This document shows positions 29,674 to 39,361 of a stretch of DNA of 64,000 nucleotides, piece by piece (position 1 is the stretch's first letter; each line of letters starts with the position of its first letter). The notes beneath the pieces were generated by a model. That model made no database searches, was not told the origin of the DNA, and saw only the letters and a list, made by a program, of their open reading frames with translations. Both the position numbers and the translations under genes were made by a program. The DNA is from Flavobacteriales bacterium UBA6772 (GTDB taxonomy: Bacteria; Bacteroidota; Bacteroidia; Flavobacteriales; Flavobacteriaceae): positions 186,001-250,000 of the forward strand of contig CAJIYW010000006.1 of the NCBI GenBank assembly GCA_905181765.1, given 5' to 3'.

Positions 29674-31095
29674 ATGAAAATTCTAGTCACAGGGGCAACA
29701 GGTTATATTGGTAAAAGGTTAATACCTCTTTTACTAAATGATGGACATGTTGTTGTTTGTGCGGTTAGAGATAAAAAAAGAGCACAAAACTATTTTAAAG
29801 ATAGGGAAAATATAATTCTAGTTGAGGCTGATTTCTTAAATTCCAAAAGCTTAGAAAACATACCTGTAGATATAGACATTGCGTATTATTTAATACATTC
29901 TATGTCCAAATCAGTCAAAGAGTTTCATATACTAGAAGAAAAATGCGCTTTTAATTTTAAAAGATTTGCAGAATACTCTCAAGTAGAACAAGTGATTTAC
30001 TTGAGCGGCATAACAAATGACACAAAACTTTCTAGACACTTACTATCTAGAAAAAATGTAGAAAATGCTTTAGCTTCAAAAAAATATGGACTAACCACCT
30101 TTAAGGCTGGTATCATTGTCGGATCGGGAAGTTCTTCTTTTGAAATCATCAGAGATATTGTAGAAAAACTACCATTTATGATTACTCCCAAATGGCTGAA
30201 TACAAAAACACAACCCTTAGGCATAAGAGATGTTTTATCTTTTTTACATAGAGCAATAGGTAAAAAGGAATTGTACAATACATCTTACGATGTTTTTGGA
30301 CCGGAAATAATGACGTACAAAGAAATGCTACTTCAATTCGCTGAAGTAAGGAAACTAAAGAGACGCATTGTAACCGTGCCAGTAATGACACCAAAGCTAT
30401 CCTCTTATTGGTTGTATTTTGTTACGTCGACCTCTTATAAGCTGGCGACAACTTTGGTGAACTCTATGGGCGTGGAAGTCATTGGTATTAAAAGTAATAT
30501 CAATAGTATTTTAGATGTTCAACCAATGTCATACAAACAAGCTGTTGAATATGCATTTGTAAAAATAAAACAAAATAGTATTATTTCTAGTTGGAAGGAT
30601 TCCTACATAAGTAGCGGAAAATTAAAAAACTATGTCCACGAGTTTATTAACGTGCCTAAACATGGTTGTTTTAAAGACTTTAAGCAAAGGAAAGTAAAGG
30701 ATAAAAAAGAAGCTCTAGATAAAATTTGGGCAATTGGTGGAGAGACAGGTTGGTATTATGGTACTTTTCTTTGGAAAATTCGTGGTATTGTAGATCAATT
30801 TTATGGAGGTGCAGGTTTAAGAAGAGGAAGAAGACATCCTACAGAATTAAATTCTGGTGATGCATTAGACTTTTGGCGGGTTATTTATGCCGATAAAGAA
30901 AAAGGGAAACTATTATTATATGCTGAAATGATTTTACCAGGGGAAGCCTGGTTAGAGTTTAAAATAGAAGATGGTAACATATATCAGACAGCTACTTTTA
31001 GGCCACATGGCCTTGCTGGTAGATTATACTGGTATTCTGTAATGCCCTTCCATTGGTTTGTTTTTAATGGAATGATTAATAACATTAATAAATAA
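29674..31095 (+). CDS. SDR family NAD(P)-binding protein with C-terminal DUF2867
   Basis: [56 protein letters not shown]. Confidence 0.88.
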   Translation: MKILVTGATGYIGKRLIPLLLNDGHVVVCAVRDKKRAQNYFKDRENIILVEADFLNSKSLENIPVDIDIAYYLIHSMSKSVKEFHILEEKCAFNFKRFAEYSQVEQVIYLSGITNDTKLSRHLLSRKNVENALASKKYGLTTFKAGIIVGSGSSSFEIIRDIVEKLPFMITPKWLNTKTQPLGIRDVLSFLHRAIGKKELYNTSYDVFGPEIMTYKEMLLQFAEVRKLKRRIVTVPVMTPKLSSYWLYFVTSTSYKLATTLVNSMGVEVIGIKSNINSILDVQPMSYKQAVEYAFVKIKQNSIISSWKDSYISSGKLKNYVHEFINVPKHGCFKDFKQRKVKDKKEALDKIWAIGGETGWYYGTFLWKIRGIVDQFYGGAGLRRGRRHPTELNSGDALDFWRVIYADKEKGKLLLYAEMILPGEAWLEFKIEDGNIYQTATFRPHGLAGRLYWYSVMPFHWFVFNGMINNINK

Positions 31096-31097
31096 TT

Positions 31098-31238
31098 TTG
31101 AAGAAACAACATCTACCAGAAAAAACATGTCTCGTATGCAACCGGCCTTTTACTTGGCGAAAAAAATGGGAGAAAAATTGGGATGATGTAAAATATTGTA
31201 GCGAAAAATGCAGAAGAAACAAGAAAACACAAGCTTAA
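31098..31238 (+). CDS. DUF2256 small zinc-finger-like protein (TTG start; absent from the ORF track)
   Basis: [46 protein letters not shown]; CxxC...CxxxC pattern; adjacent to cryptochrome. Confidence 0.85.
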   Translation: MKKQHLPEKTCLVCNRPFTWRKKWEKNWDDVKYCSEKCRRNKKTQA

Positions 31239-32518
31239 TTTGGTTTCGTAATAATCTACGAGTTCATGACAATACCTCAATAAAAAAAGCTGTAGAAAAT
31301 CATACAAAAGTAATTGCAGTATATTTCTTCGATCCCAAATTATTCCAAATGGATAAATTTGGGTTCCAGAAAACAGCAAAATATCGTGCAAAATTTCTTC
31401 TTGAAACAATTATAGATTTAAGAAAAAATTTAGCAGATTTAAATATAACGCTACTCACGTATTTTAAAAGCCCTGAGGATGAGATTCATAAAATTTGTGA
31501 TGCTTTTGAAATCAAAAAAGTATACACACAAAAAGAATGGACTAAAGAAGAAGAAAGTACAAATAATCTAATCAAAAATACACTTTCTAATGAAATTCAT
31601 TTAATTGAAGAATACGATCAGTTTTTATACAATCCCGATACAGTTTCTAAAGATTTTTCGAAAATCCCAGATGTGTTTACTGTTTTTAGAAAGAAACTAG
31701 AAAAGACGGTGCAAATTCTTAAAGAAGTTCCAATTTCAAAATGTACGTCAGAAAATTTAATTGAAAATAAAACAATAATTCCAACATTACAAGACCTAGG
31801 TTTTAAAGATTTTGAGATACATGAAAATACAGCTTTCCCTTTCTCTGGAGGAGAAAATTCCGCTTTAGAAAGATTGAATACTTATTTTTTTGAAACTAAA
31901 AAAGTTGGCTTTTATAAAAAAACTAGAAATGGTTTAGTTGGTGCAGATTATAGTACAAAGTTTTCGCCATGGTTGGCAAACGGTAGCCTATCTGCTAAAA
32001 CTATCTATTGGAAAATTAAAGAATATGAGGCTGAGTTTGGTGCAAATGAATCTACCTATTGGGTGATTTTTGAATTGATTTGGCGAGATTATTTTAAATA
32101 CATCTCTTTAAAATACAATTCTAAAGTTTTTCAACTTGGTGGGATTTTAGAAAAAGACTACCAATGGAGTTCTGACAAACAGTTAATTAATCAATGGATT
32201 AATGGAGAAACAAAAGACGATTTTGTAAATGCTAATATGATTGAATTAAAAGAAACTGGTTTTATGAGCAACAGAGGCAGACAAAATGTAGCTTCTTATT
32301 TTGCAAAAGAGCTTTTATTAGACTGGAGAATTGGTGCAGCGTACTTTGAATCGCTGTTGATAGATTATGATGTGCATAGCAACTACGGAAACTGGATGTA
32401 TGTCGCTGGTGTTGGCAACGACCCAAGAGATCGAAAATTTAATACCCAGCTGCAAGCAGAACGTTATGATGGGAATCATAAATATAGAAAAATATGGTTG
32501 ATAAAAACATTGTTTTAA
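31208..32518 (+). CDS. DASH-type cryptochrome
   Basis: [15 protein letters not shown]-terminal [37 protein letters not shown]. Confidence 0.9.
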   Translation: MQKKQENTSLIWFRNNLRVHDNTSIKKAVENHTKVIAVYFFDPKLFQMDKFGFQKTAKYRAKFLLETIIDLRKNLADLNITLLTYFKSPEDEIHKICDAFEIKKVYTQKEWTKEEESTNNLIKNTLSNEIHLIEEYDQFLYNPDTVSKDFSKIPDVFTVFRKKLEKTVQILKEVPISKCTSENLIENKTIIPTLQDLGFKDFEIHENTAFPFSGGENSALERLNTYFFETKKVGFYKKTRNGLVGADYSTKFSPWLANGSLSAKTIYWKIKEYEAEFGANESTYWVIFELIWRDYFKYISLKYNSKVFQLGGILEKDYQWSSDKQLINQWINGETKDDFVNANMIELKETGFMSNRGRQNVASYFAKELLLDWRIGAAYFESLLIDYDVHSNYGNWMYVAGVGNDPRDRKFNTQLQAERYDGNHKYRKIWLIKTLF

Positions 32519-32519
32519 T

Positions 32520-34052
32520 ATGAGAAAATTACGTTTAATTCTTGGCGATCAGCTAAACAGCCAACATTCTTGGTTTTTAGAAACGGATGAGAATGTTACC
32601 TATTGTATGTTTGAAATGCGCCAAGAAACAGATTATGTAACACATCATATTCAGAAAGTTGTTGGTTTTTTTGCTGCAATGCGAAATTTTGCTAGTGAGT
32701 TAGAAAAATCAAATCATGAAGTTGTTTATCTCAATATAAATGATACCAAAAACACACAAAGCTTAGTTGATAATTTAGCTTTATTGATTAAAGAGAAAAA
32801 TATTGAAAAATTTGAGTATTTATCACCCGATGAATATAGATTAGATAGACAATTAAACGAATTTTCTGCGAACTTAAATTTAGAAACAGAAATTTTTTCT
32901 ACAGAACATTTCTATACAGAAAGAGCAGATTTAGAAACTTTCTTCAAAGGTAAAAAACAATTTTTGATGGAAAATTTTTATCGCAATATGCGTAAAAAAC
33001 ATCAAATTTTAGTAGTTGACAATCAACCGGAAGGTGGCAAATGGAATTTTGATGCCAGCAATCGTAAAAAATGGAAAGGAGAAGCTCTAATTCCGCAAGA
33101 AATTAGCTTCGATATAGACGTAACCAATATTATTGCTGATATTGAAAAAGCTGAAATAAAAACGATCGGAAAAATCAACTCTAAATATTTTGAATACCCG
33201 ATTTCTAGAAATCAAGCTCTAGAGCAATTAACATATTTTTGCGAACACTTGTTAGTCCATTTTGGAGATTACCAAGATGCAATGCATACAGACAAAATTT
33301 ATCTTTTTCATAGTAGAGTTTCGTTTGCTATGAATACCAAGATGATTTCTCCCAAAGAAATTGTTGAAACTGTTTTAGAAACCTATAGAAGACAAGAAAA
33401 TGTTATAGATATTTCTCAAGTAGAAGGGTTTATAAGACAAATACTAGGTTGGCGAGAATACATGAGAGGTATGTATTGGATGCTAATGCCAGATTACAAA
33501 AAAGAAAATTTCTTTGAAAATAAAAACAAGTTACCAGATTTCTTTTGGACGGGAAAAACAAAAATGAACTGCCTAAAAAATGCCATAAACAATTCCTTAG
33601 AAAACGGATATGCTCATCATATTCAACGTTTAATGATTACTGGTAATTTTGCACTCTTAACACAAATACATCCAGACGAAATAGACGCGTGGTATTTAGG
33701 TATTTATGTAGATGCCATAGAATGGGTTCAATTACCCAATACAAGAGGAATGAGTCAGTTTGCAGATGGTGGTAAAATAGCAACTAAACCCTACGTATCT
33801 AGCGGTAGTTACATCAGTAAGATGAGTAATTATTGTGATGCATGTGTGTATAAAAAAGCAAAGAAATTTGAAGATGACGCCTGTCCTTTTAATACACTAT
33901 ACTGGAATTTCTTAGACGAAAAGCAAGAAAAATTATCTTCAAATTTCAGAATGAAAATGATGTATAGTTTACTAAATAAAATGTCATCTGAAGACAGGAC
34001 AAAAATAAAAGAGAAGGCAAATCATATCATAGAACACCTAGATGAATACTAA
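32520..34052 (+). CDS. Cryptochrome/photolyase-related protein (FeS-BCP / DPRP type)
   Basis: LRLILGDQLNSQHSWF start; EGFIRQILGWREYMRGMYW; Cys cluster YCDACVYKKAKKFEDDACPFN. Confidence 0.92.
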   Translation: MRKLRLILGDQLNSQHSWFLETDENVTYCMFEMRQETDYVTHHIQKVVGFFAAMRNFASELEKSNHEVVYLNINDTKNTQSLVDNLALLIKEKNIEKFEYLSPDEYRLDRQLNEFSANLNLETEIFSTEHFYTERADLETFFKGKKQFLMENFYRNMRKKHQILVVDNQPEGGKWNFDASNRKKWKGEALIPQEISFDIDVTNIIADIEKAEIKTIGKINSKYFEYPISRNQALEQLTYFCEHLLVHFGDYQDAMHTDKIYLFHSRVSFAMNTKMISPKEIVETVLETYRRQENVIDISQVEGFIRQILGWREYMRGMYWMLMPDYKKENFFENKNKLPDFFWTGKTKMNCLKNAINNSLENGYAHHIQRLMITGNFALLTQIHPDEIDAWYLGIYVDAIEWVQLPNTRGMSQFADGGKIATKPYVSSGSYISKMSNYCDACVYKKAKKFEDDACPFNTLYWNFLDEKQEKLSSNFRMKMMYSLLNKMSSEDRTKIKEKANHIIEHLDEY

Positions 34053-35531
34053 CAAAGAAGAAATACATGTAGTTTGGTTTAAACGCGATATGCGTTTACA
34101 GGATAATGAAGCAATTTATAATGCTTTAGAAGCCAACAAACGTGTGCTTTTCTTATATGTTTTTGAGAACTCATTATTAGAAGATCCGCACTACGATAAA
34201 CGTCATTGGGATTTCATAAAACAATCTATAGCGGATTTAAATACCGATTTAAAAAAATACAACACAAAAGTACTTTGTGTACAAACCGAAGTTGTAAATA
34301 CTTTTAATCAGCTTTTTAATTATTATAAAATAAATACCGTATTTTCTCATCAAGAAACAGGTTTTTAATCACCTACAATAGAGATAAAGAGTTCACAAGA
34401 TACTGCAGAAACAATTCGGTTAATTGGGTTGAAAATAATAACAATGGTGTTTTACGAGGATTATTAAATAGAGAAGATTGGTTCGATAAATGGGACGATT
34501 TCATGTATGATTCTCTAATTAAAAACGAATATAATGCTGCTAAGTTTATTTCAATTGAAGAAATTACGCAGTTAGAAAAATATTTCCAAATAGTAGATTT
34601 AAAAACACCAAAACACAAATATTTTCAAAAAGGAGGGACAAGAACAGCTTGGAGATATGCAAATACATTTTTTGATAAACGCCATGAAAAATACATGTTT
34701 AACATCTCTAAACCAGCACTAGCTAGAGAGAGCTGCAGTAGGCTATCTCCTTATATTGCCTGGGGAAACATTTCAATACGTCAAGTATTTAATGAAGCTT
34801 TAAAGTGTAAAACGGAAACAAATAAAAAACATTTGGGTGCATTTATCTCAAGATTACGCTGGCAAGCACACTTTATACAAAAATTTGAAATGGAACACAC
34901 CATGGAAAACGCAAGTATAAATAAAGGGTATCAAAAACTAAAGAAGAGTATTTCATTAGAATACCAAAAAGCCTGGGAAGAAGGTAAAACCGGTTTTCCG
35001 TTAATTGACGCTTGCATGCGTTGTTTAACAGAAACAGGGTATTTAAACTTTAGAATGCGTGCTATGCTAGTATCTTTCTTTACCCATATTTTATGGCAAC
35101 CTTGGCAAGCATCGTCTCAGCATTTGTCTCGATTATTCTTAGACTTTGAACCCGGGATACATTTCCCGCAATTGCAAATGAATGCGGGTGAAACGGGCAT
35201 TAATCTTCTTAGAATATACAACCCAATAAAAAATAGCTTAGAACATGACGAAGATGGAACATTTATTAGAAAATGGATTCCTGAGTTAGCACACTTAGAA
35301 ACTCCTTTTGTGCATGAACCTTATTTAATGACACCTTTAGATCAGCAGTTTAATAATTTTGAATTAGGTGTTGATTACCCAAATCCTATTGTAGAAATTA
35401 AAGTTGCAAGAAAAAAAGCAAGTGATATTCTATGGAATATGAAAAAAAACACGGAGGTGAAAAAAGAAAGTGAAAGGATTTTGAGGAAACACACACTTTC
35501 GAATAGAGACAGCTTATTAAATACTGATTGA
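34042..35531 (+). CDS. Photolyase/cryptochrome family protein (frameshifted near 34364)
   Basis: VVWFKRDMRLQDNEAIYNAL; FPLIDACMRCLTETGYLNFRMRAMLVSFFTHILWQPW; rejoins as HQETGFLITYNRDKEFTRYCRNN if one T is restored. Confidence 0.88.
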
Positions 35532-35571
35532 TTTAGAAAATTTCTTAAAATATAAATATCTGTTAATTTTT

Positions 35572-35599
35572 GTTTAACTAATAACATAAATTGTTAAAC
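35572..35599. promoter_or_regulatory. Putative TetR operator, copy 2
   Basis: Perfect inverted repeat GTTTAAC-N14-GTTAAAC, same arm length and spacing as copy 1; TATCTTTG -7 element at 35616-35623. Confidence 0.7.
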
Positions 35600-35627
35600 A
35601 TAATAATATTTATTGTATCTTTGAGTA

Positions 35628-36050
35628 ATGATATTTAACACTACACTTAAAAATAAAGATGCTACCGCAACAATGAATGATTTGTTAGGGAAGCCATATA
35701 GCTTTGTTAAGGCAATAAAACTAGGAGGTGTTGGATCTAAAAGAATGATTATTGATGCCGTAAGTCCAGGGTTTCTAAAATTAATTAATGCTGTGTCAGA
35801 TATTAATTATGGTAACATAGAGCTCAGACAAAAAGGCATCGTAATTCATATTAATAAGGGTTTAAAAAATTTCAGCTGGGCAATACCCTATTATCAATTG
35901 CACACATACAAAACTGAGGGATTTAGTATACACGCTCAAGGTAACTTTGTAAGATTTAAGAGTAATAAGTTATTGAAAGAAAACAAAAATTTTATAGATA
36001 AAATTATTAATTGCAAGATAGAAAACAACAAACAATATGATTTCCAATAG
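35628..36050 (+). CDS. Uncharacterised protein, first gene of the second island transcription unit
   Basis: 140-aa ORF preceded by operator and -7 element; no recognised domain. Confidence 0.7.
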   Translation: MIFNTTLKNKDATATMNDLLGKPYSFVKAIKLGGVGSKRMIIDAVSPGFLKLINAVSDINYGNIELRQKGIVIHINKGLKNFSWAIPYYQLHTYKTEGFSIHAQGNFVRFKSNKLLKENKNFIDKIINCKIENNKQYDFQ

Positions 36051-36327
36051 CTCAGAACAATTAAGCACTATTTCTATAGATAGAATTATAGAAATGGCTT
36101 GGGAAGACAGAACCACATTCGAGTCTATTCAATTTCAATTCGGTTTAAAAGAACAAGAAGTTATCGATTTAATGCGAAGAGAAATGAAACTGAAAAGTTT
36201 TCAAATGTGGCGCAAACGAGTGCAAGGAAGAAAGACTAAACATGAAAAACTCAGAACTTTTGAAAAAGGGAGATTTAAATGCACCAGACAAAGAAGCATC
36301 TCTAATAACTCTATATCCAAAAGATAA
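36037..36327 (+). CDS. DUF2805/TIGR03643 family protein
   Basis: IIEMAWEDRTTFESIQFQFGLKEQEVIDLMRREMKLKSFQMWRKRVQGRKTKHEKLR. Confidence 0.85.
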   Translation: MISNSSEQLSTISIDRIIEMAWEDRTTFESIQFQFGLKEQEVIDLMRREMKLKSFQMWRKRVQGRKTKHEKLRTFEKGRFKCTRQRSISNNSISKR

Positions 36328-36350
36328 TAAAAACTATAAAAGCTAATACA

Positions 36351-37032
36351 TTGGCAACAAAAGAAAATTTAGTAAAATTTAACGGATTTTCACCAGAAGA
36401 AATTGGTGATGACCATCTTTTTACAGGACTAAAAACTCCGATGAAAGCAGATGCTTTTAAATTATCGGATGCCGAAAAAAAAGATAAAATAGCTGTATTA
36501 TTTTCGGAAATAATGAATGTAATGGGCTTAGATTTAACAGACGATTCGTTAAAAGGAACTCCAAATAGAGTTGCCAAAATGTATATCGAAGAAATTTTTT
36601 CAGGATTAAACCCTGCCAATAAACCCAAAGTAGCGCTTGTTTGATAATAAATATCAATACAATCAAATGTTGGTAGAAAAAAATATTACATTCTACTCTA
36701 ACTGTGAGCATCATTTTGTACCAATTGTAGGGAAAGCACATGTAGCTTATATTTCTTCAGGAAAGGTAATTGGATTATCAAAATTAAATAGAATTGTACA
36801 ATATTATGCGAAAAGACCTCAGGTTCAAGAGCGCTTAACAAACCAAATTGCTGAAGAATTAAAAACAATTTTAAACACTGAAGATGTTGCAGTAATAATA
36901 GACGCGAAACACCTATGTGTTTCTTCTAGAGGTATTAAAGATGATACTTCTGCAACAGTAACATCCTACTTTGGTGGAAAATTTGACAGTCCAGAAAAGA
37001 TTACTGAATTACAAAACACCCTAAAATATTAA
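36351..37032 (+). CDS. folE: GTP cyclohydrolase I (frameshifted near 36639)
   Basis: GTPNRVAKMYIEEIFSGL; YSNCEHHFVPIVGKAHVAYISSGKVIGLSKLNRIVQYYAKRPQVQERLT; KPKVALFDNKYQYNQ if one G is removed. Confidence 0.93.
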
Positions 37033-37034
37033 CT

Positions 37035-37259
37035 ATGGAATTAATTACAAAAGCACTAGAATTTGAAACTAGGAAAATGAGATTTCCTACAACAAGCGAC
37101 CGAATAATGGCCGCTAGAGAAGCAAAAGATTTGATCTTAAGCTTAAATGAAATTTACAAAGAAAATAAAGATTCTAATATTATGGACATCATGAAAAGAT
37201 TGACTGTAATAAAGCAAAGAATTGAAAGACGATTAAAAGGAAAACCACTTACCTCTTAA
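37035..37259 (+). CDS. Small conserved basic protein, paralog A
   Basis: MELITKALEFETRKMRFPTTSDRIMAAREAKDLILSLNEIYKENKDSNIMDIMKRLTVIKQRIERRLKGKP. Confidence 0.75.
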   Translation: MELITKALEFETRKMRFPTTSDRIMAAREAKDLILSLNEIYKENKDSNIMDIMKRLTVIKQRIERRLKGKPLTS

Positions 37260-37333
37260 GAAATAATAATAATTTTTATTGCGCTTCTAAGTTTTATAAT
37301 TATATTACCGCTTATAAAATCTGAAAAGTAACA

Positions 37334-37549
37334 ATGAATTTAACGGAACGCGCAGCAGAATTTGAACATAGAAAATTCTCATTTAAAACAACAAGTGATA
37401 GAATTGTAGCATCTAGAGAGGTTAAAGCCCTTATTCTAGAGCTAAACGAAGTATACAAAATAGAAAAAGATCTTGAAATAATGGATCAAATGAAGCGCTT
37501 GACAGCTGTAAAACAGAAAATTGAAAAGCGCTTGAAAGGAAGACCTTAA
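37334..37549 (+). CDS. Small conserved basic protein, paralog B
   Basis: Colinear with paralog A: MNLTERAAEFEHRKFSFKTTSDRIVASREVKALILELNEVYKIEKDLEIMDQMKRLTAVKQKIEKRLKGRP. Confidence 0.75.
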   Translation: MNLTERAAEFEHRKFSFKTTSDRIVASREVKALILELNEVYKIEKDLEIMDQMKRLTAVKQKIEKRLKGRP

Positions 37550-37555
37550 AAGCAT

Positions 37556-38239
37556 ATGAGAAAAATAGTAGTAGTTGGAGGAAGCAAAGGAATTGGACAT
37601 GCAATTGTGCAATCTTTAATTGAAGAGAATATCGTTGTAAACATTAGTAGAACAGCTCCTTTGCAGCCCCACGCTAACCTCACCCATTATAATTGTGATA
37701 TACTTACAGATGACTTACCAGAAATTGAAGCGATAGACACCTTAATTTATTGCCCTGGAAGTATTAATCTAAAACCAATTGCACGATTAAAATTACAAGA
37801 TTTTAGAGAAGACTTTGAAATAAATGTTATTGGTGCTGTAAAAGCAGTTCAAAAATATCTTCCCAAATTAAAAAAAGGAGAAAACCCATCCATCCTACTT
37901 TTTAGCACTGTAGCTGCCAAATTAGGAATGCCTTACCATGCAAGTGTGGCAGCCGCAAAATCTGCTGTAGAAGGTTTAGCAAAATCTTTAGGTGCAGAAC
38001 TAGCTCCAACTATACGTGTAAACGCAATTGCGCCAACTGTTACAGAAACAGATCTGGCATCTAAACTCTTAAGAAATGATAGAATGATAGAAAGTATCAC
38101 TGAACGTCATCCTCTTAAAAAATTCCTTAAACCAAATGAGGTTGCAGATTTAGCAACTTTCCTTATTTCAGACAAAGCAAAATCCATTTCAGGTCAAATT
38201 TTTGAACTTGATTGCGGAATTGTAAGTTTCAAAATTTAA
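37556..38239 (+). CDS. SDR family oxidoreductase (CsgA-like)
   Basis: IVVVGGSKGIGHAIVQSL; MPYHASVAAAKSAVEGLAKSLGAELAPTIRVNAIAPT. Confidence 0.9.
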   Translation: MRKIVVVGGSKGIGHAIVQSLIEENIVVNISRTAPLQPHANLTHYNCDILTDDLPEIEAIDTLIYCPGSINLKPIARLKLQDFREDFEINVIGAVKAVQKYLPKLKKGENPSILLFSTVAAKLGMPYHASVAAAKSAVEGLAKSLGAELAPTIRVNAIAPTVTETDLASKLLRNDRMIESITERHPLKKFLKPNEVADLATFLISDKAKSISGQIFELDCGIVSFKI

Positions 38240-38244
38240 AAAGT

Positions 38245-38718
38245 ATGACAGATATTTACAACATCAAAATCAATAGCTTACAAAATAAAGCTATTGACTT
38301 ATTTGAATACAAAAACAAATATATTCTTTTTGTAAACGTAGCCTCAAAATGTGGCTTTACCTCTCAGTATAAAGAATTAGAAGAGTTGTACAAAATGCAT
38401 AAAGATAATTTAATGATCATTGGATCTCCTTGTAATCAGTTTGGAAGTCAAGAACCAGGGACTTCCGAAGACATTGAAGCTTTCTGTAAAGTTAATTTTG
38501 GAGTAACTTTTTTAATGACAGAAAAGATTGATGTAAAAGGCAGTAAGCAACATGCTTTATACAAATGGCTCACAGATAAAACATTAAATAATTCTAAAAG
38601 CTCTTCAGTAAAGTGGAATTTTCAAAAATATTTAGTTTCTCCTGAAGGTCAATTGGTTGATTATTATTTTTCAATTACAAAGCCATCAAGTTCGAAAATA
38701 ACAAAACACTTAATCTAA
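38245..38718 (+). CDS. Glutathione peroxidase family protein
   Basis: FVNVASKCGFTSQYKELEELY; IIGSPCNQFGSQEPG; VKWNFQKYLVSPEG. Confidence 0.93.
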   Translation: MTDIYNIKINSLQNKAIDLFEYKNKYILFVNVASKCGFTSQYKELEELYKMHKDNLMIIGSPCNQFGSQEPGTSEDIEAFCKVNFGVTFLMTEKIDVKGSKQHALYKWLTDKTLNNSKSSSVKWNFQKYLVSPEGQLVDYYFSITKPSSSKITKHLI

Positions 38719-38723
38719 AAACT

Positions 38724-38897
38724 ATGTTCGGAATCTTTAAGAAAAAATCTGAAGCAGACAAACTTCAAGACAAGTACAAAAAAGTTATGGAAGAAGCATA
38801 TAAGTTGCAATCTATAAATAGAACCGATAGCGATTCTAAATATAAAGAAGCAGATGATATCCTTAAGAAAATTGATGCTTTAAAGGCAGAGGAATAA
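38724..38897 (+). CDS. Small charged Lacal_2735-like protein (absent from the ORF track)
   Basis: MFGIFKKKSEADKLQDKYKKVMEEAYKLQSINRTDSDSKYKEADDILKKIDALKAEE*; family name from memory. Confidence 0.7.
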   Translation: MFGIFKKKSEADKLQDKYKKVMEEAYKLQSINRTDSDSKYKEADDILKKIDALKAEE

Positions 38898-38898
38898 G

Positions 38899-39360
38899 AT
38901 GAAACAATTAAAATTAACGCTATTATTTCTAGCTATAAATTTTGGTGGCTTAGCTATCGGGAGTTGGCTAATGAACAATGGTCCTCTTTCTAATTGGTAT
39001 ACGAATTTAAACCAAGCTCCTTGGACACCGCCTGGTTTTGTTTTTGGTATTGCTTGGACACTTATTATGATTTGCTTTTCTATTTATTTAGGAAAACTTT
39101 TTACAAAAGATAATACCAGTAAAAATCGTACTATTTTCCTAATTCAATTTGTACTAAATGTCAGTTGGAATTTTATTTTCTTTAATCAACACCTCGTATT
39201 ATTTGCGCTTATAAATATTCTCTTATTGACTTCACTTATATTTGTTTATTTTTTCAAACTTAGCAGTGCAGTAAATAATTACAAATACTTATTGTTACCA
39301 TACATGCTTTGGTTATGTATAGCAACCTCTTTAAACCTCTATATTCTAGTCCATAATTAA
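38899..39360 (+). CDS. TspO/MBR family protein
   Basis: WYTNLNQAPWTPPGFVFGIAWTLIMICFSIYL; five-TM pattern. Confidence 0.92.
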   Translation: MKQLKLTLLFLAINFGGLAIGSWLMNNGPLSNWYTNLNQAPWTPPGFVFGIAWTLIMICFSIYLGKLFTKDNTSKNRTIFLIQFVLNVSWNFIFFNQHLVLFALINILLLTSLIFVYFFKLSSAVNNYKYLLLPYMLWLCIATSLNLYILVHN

Positions 39361-39361
39361 A

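Noticed and set aside
36311-36741. Minus-strand ORFs over folE (36311-36628, 36457-36741)
   Set aside because: Antisense to conserved folE sequence; no supporting motif.
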